This document shows, piece after piece, positions 21,958 to 22,638 of a stretch of 22,638 nucleotides of DNA. The translations under genes and the position numbers were made by a program. This DNA comes from DAOPYE01 sp035352715 (GTDB lineage: Bacteria; Acidobacteriota; Holophagae; Holophagales; Holophagaceae). How positions within the stretch are numbered: position 1 is the first letter of the stretch; the number at the start of each line of letters is the position of its first letter. The notes under the pieces were generated by a model. That model was not told where the DNA came from, searched no databases, and saw only the letters and a program-made list of their open reading frames with translations. The stretch lies in assembly GCA_035352715.1 (NCBI GenBank), contig DAOPYE010000036.1, positions 1-22,638 of the forward strand, in the 5' to 3' direction.

Positions 21958-22638
21958 TCAGCCCATCGGCTCTTCGAACTGGCAGGCAGGGCAGAGGATG
22001 ACCTGGATCGGATCCTTGCCGCGAGGCTTGCGGGTCTTCTCGACCATGTAGCTGCTCTTGCACTTGGGGCAGGTGCGCGGCACGGGCTTATCCCAGGCAG
22101 TGAAGTCGCACTTGGGATAGTTTACGCAGCCGTAAAATTCCTTGCCGAAGCGCGTCTTGCGCGGGCTGAGATCGCCGCCGCACTTTGGACAAGGCACACC
22201 CAGGATTTCCTTCTTCACGGTCTTGCACTTGGGATAGTCCACGCAGCAGGTGAACTCGCCATAGCGACCGTGGCGCTTGACGAAGTGTTTTCCGCACGTG
22301 GGGCACTTCTCGGCCAGCGGCACATCAGGCGGCACGGGAATGCCTTTTGGATCCGCCTTCACGATGCCCTTGCAGCCGGGATAGTTCGGACAGGCCCAGA
22401 AGGGGCCGAACTGCCCCTTGCGCAGGGTCATGGGGCTGGTGCCACACAAGGGGCATTCCGGCGCGTCCTCGGGCTCATCCAGGGGCTCCAGCTCTTCCGT
22501 GTGATCGCAGTCGGGATATTTCGAACATCCAGAAATAGCCCATTCTTGCCGATGCGCTTGAGCATGGGCGCGCCACACTTCTTGCACGCCTTGTCGGATG
22601 GAATGCCCGCCTTCAGGTTCTCCATGGAATCGCCGGCG
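21958..22638 (-). CDS. topA: DNA topoisomerase I, C-terminal zinc-finger region; frameshifted, 5' part beyond the window
   Basis: The window ends inside topA. The frame from the right edge gives the end of the catalytic part (MENLKAGIPSDKACKKCG) and the first half of a C4 zinc finger, then drops out after KNGLFL. The finger continues in another frame as GCSKYPDCDH at about 22528. One missing G (CTGGA for an expected CTGGGA) restores the whole protein. After that come four more fingers: CPLCG...CPNYPGC, CPTCG...CVDYPKC, CPKCG...CVNYPKC and CPKC...CPAC, ending EEPMG. Type IA topoisomerases relax negative supercoils, and the zinc fingers bind DNA. The deletion may be a sequencing error; if real, the protein loses all but the first half of its zinc fingers. 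The in-frame ATG at 22587 is not a natural start. Confidence 0.85.
   Translation of the reverse strand, partial: RRRFHGEPEGGHSIRQGVQEVWRAHAQAHRQEWAISGCSKYPDCDHTEELEPLDEPEDAPECPLCGTSPMTLRKGQFGPFWACPNYPGCKGIVKADPKGIPVPPDVPLAEKCPTCGKHFVKRHGRYGEFTCCVDYPKCKTVKKEILGVPCPKCGGDLSPRKTRFGKEFYGCVNYPKCDFTAWDKPVPRTCPKCKSSYMVEKTRKPRGKDPIQVILCPACQFEEPMG

Noticed and set aside
21958..22587. Free-standing zinc-finger protein starting at the ATG at 22587
   Set aside because: The frame begins in the middle of an interrupted topA finger; the upstream frame supplies its missing half.
1..22638. CRISPR array, insertion sequence, prophage, tRNA or rRNA gene
   Set aside because: No regularly spaced repeats, transposase or integrase motifs, or cloverleaf-like sequence were seen in the gaps.

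Overview
This is a GC-rich bacterial chromosome segment made almost entirely of housekeeping genes. The gene set and orders (dnaK / dnaJ-hspR, rplU-rpmA-obgE-nadD-rsfS, many ATGA-type overlaps, Hanks-type kinase, MMPL exporter) and the high G/C at third codon positions would fit an Acidobacteriota of the Holophagae/Geothrix type. That assignment is from general recall only, since no 16S or marker search was possible.

Layout, left to right. Positions 1-940 are the odd end: visibly less GC-rich than the rest, with a lipoprotein gene running off the left edge, a small hypothetical gene overlapping it, and a stretch holding what looks like the 3' remnant of a lost gene. Next come pflA (+), a membrane-anchored Ser/Thr kinase (-), and a rightward unit of an EF-P-family factor of EfpL/YeiP type, the ribosome-assembly GTPase RsgA and a lipid A-type acyltransferase. 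Then a two-gene RES/Xre toxin-antitoxin module (-) has its own promoter, and glutamate dehydrogenase has a terminator.

From 8.2 kb to 20.2 kb nearly everything runs leftward. In transcription order: dnaK with its own promoter and a strong terminator; then a tight row dnaJ-hspR-sigma factor-AAA+ ATPase-MMPL exporter-MidA-type methyltransferase, largely joined by start/stop overlaps; then rplU-rpmA behind a structured leader and ended by a terminator; then obgE-nadD-rsfS-gdh. Rightward from a promoter facing dnaK are yacG, an ExoD-family membrane protein and trmD. The window ends inside topA (-), whose reading frame appears broken by a single-base deletion.

Together the genes cover protein quality control (DnaK/DnaJ and the HspR-type regulator), ribosome production and assembly (L21, L27, ObgE, RsfS, RsgA, EfpL-like, TrmD), envelope lipids and transport (acyltransferase, MMPL, ExoD), DNA topology (YacG, TopA) and NAD/nitrogen metabolism (NadD, Gdh). 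I see no CRISPR array, insertion sequence, prophage or tRNA/rRNA gene. The most unusual points are departures from family norms inside known genes: RsgA without its zinc knuckle, a sigma factor with two extra residues in the region 4.2 helix-turn-helix, a DnaC-like ATPase with Arg for the Walker A Lys, and the co-transcribed hspR-sigma-ATPase-MMPL-methyltransferase row.
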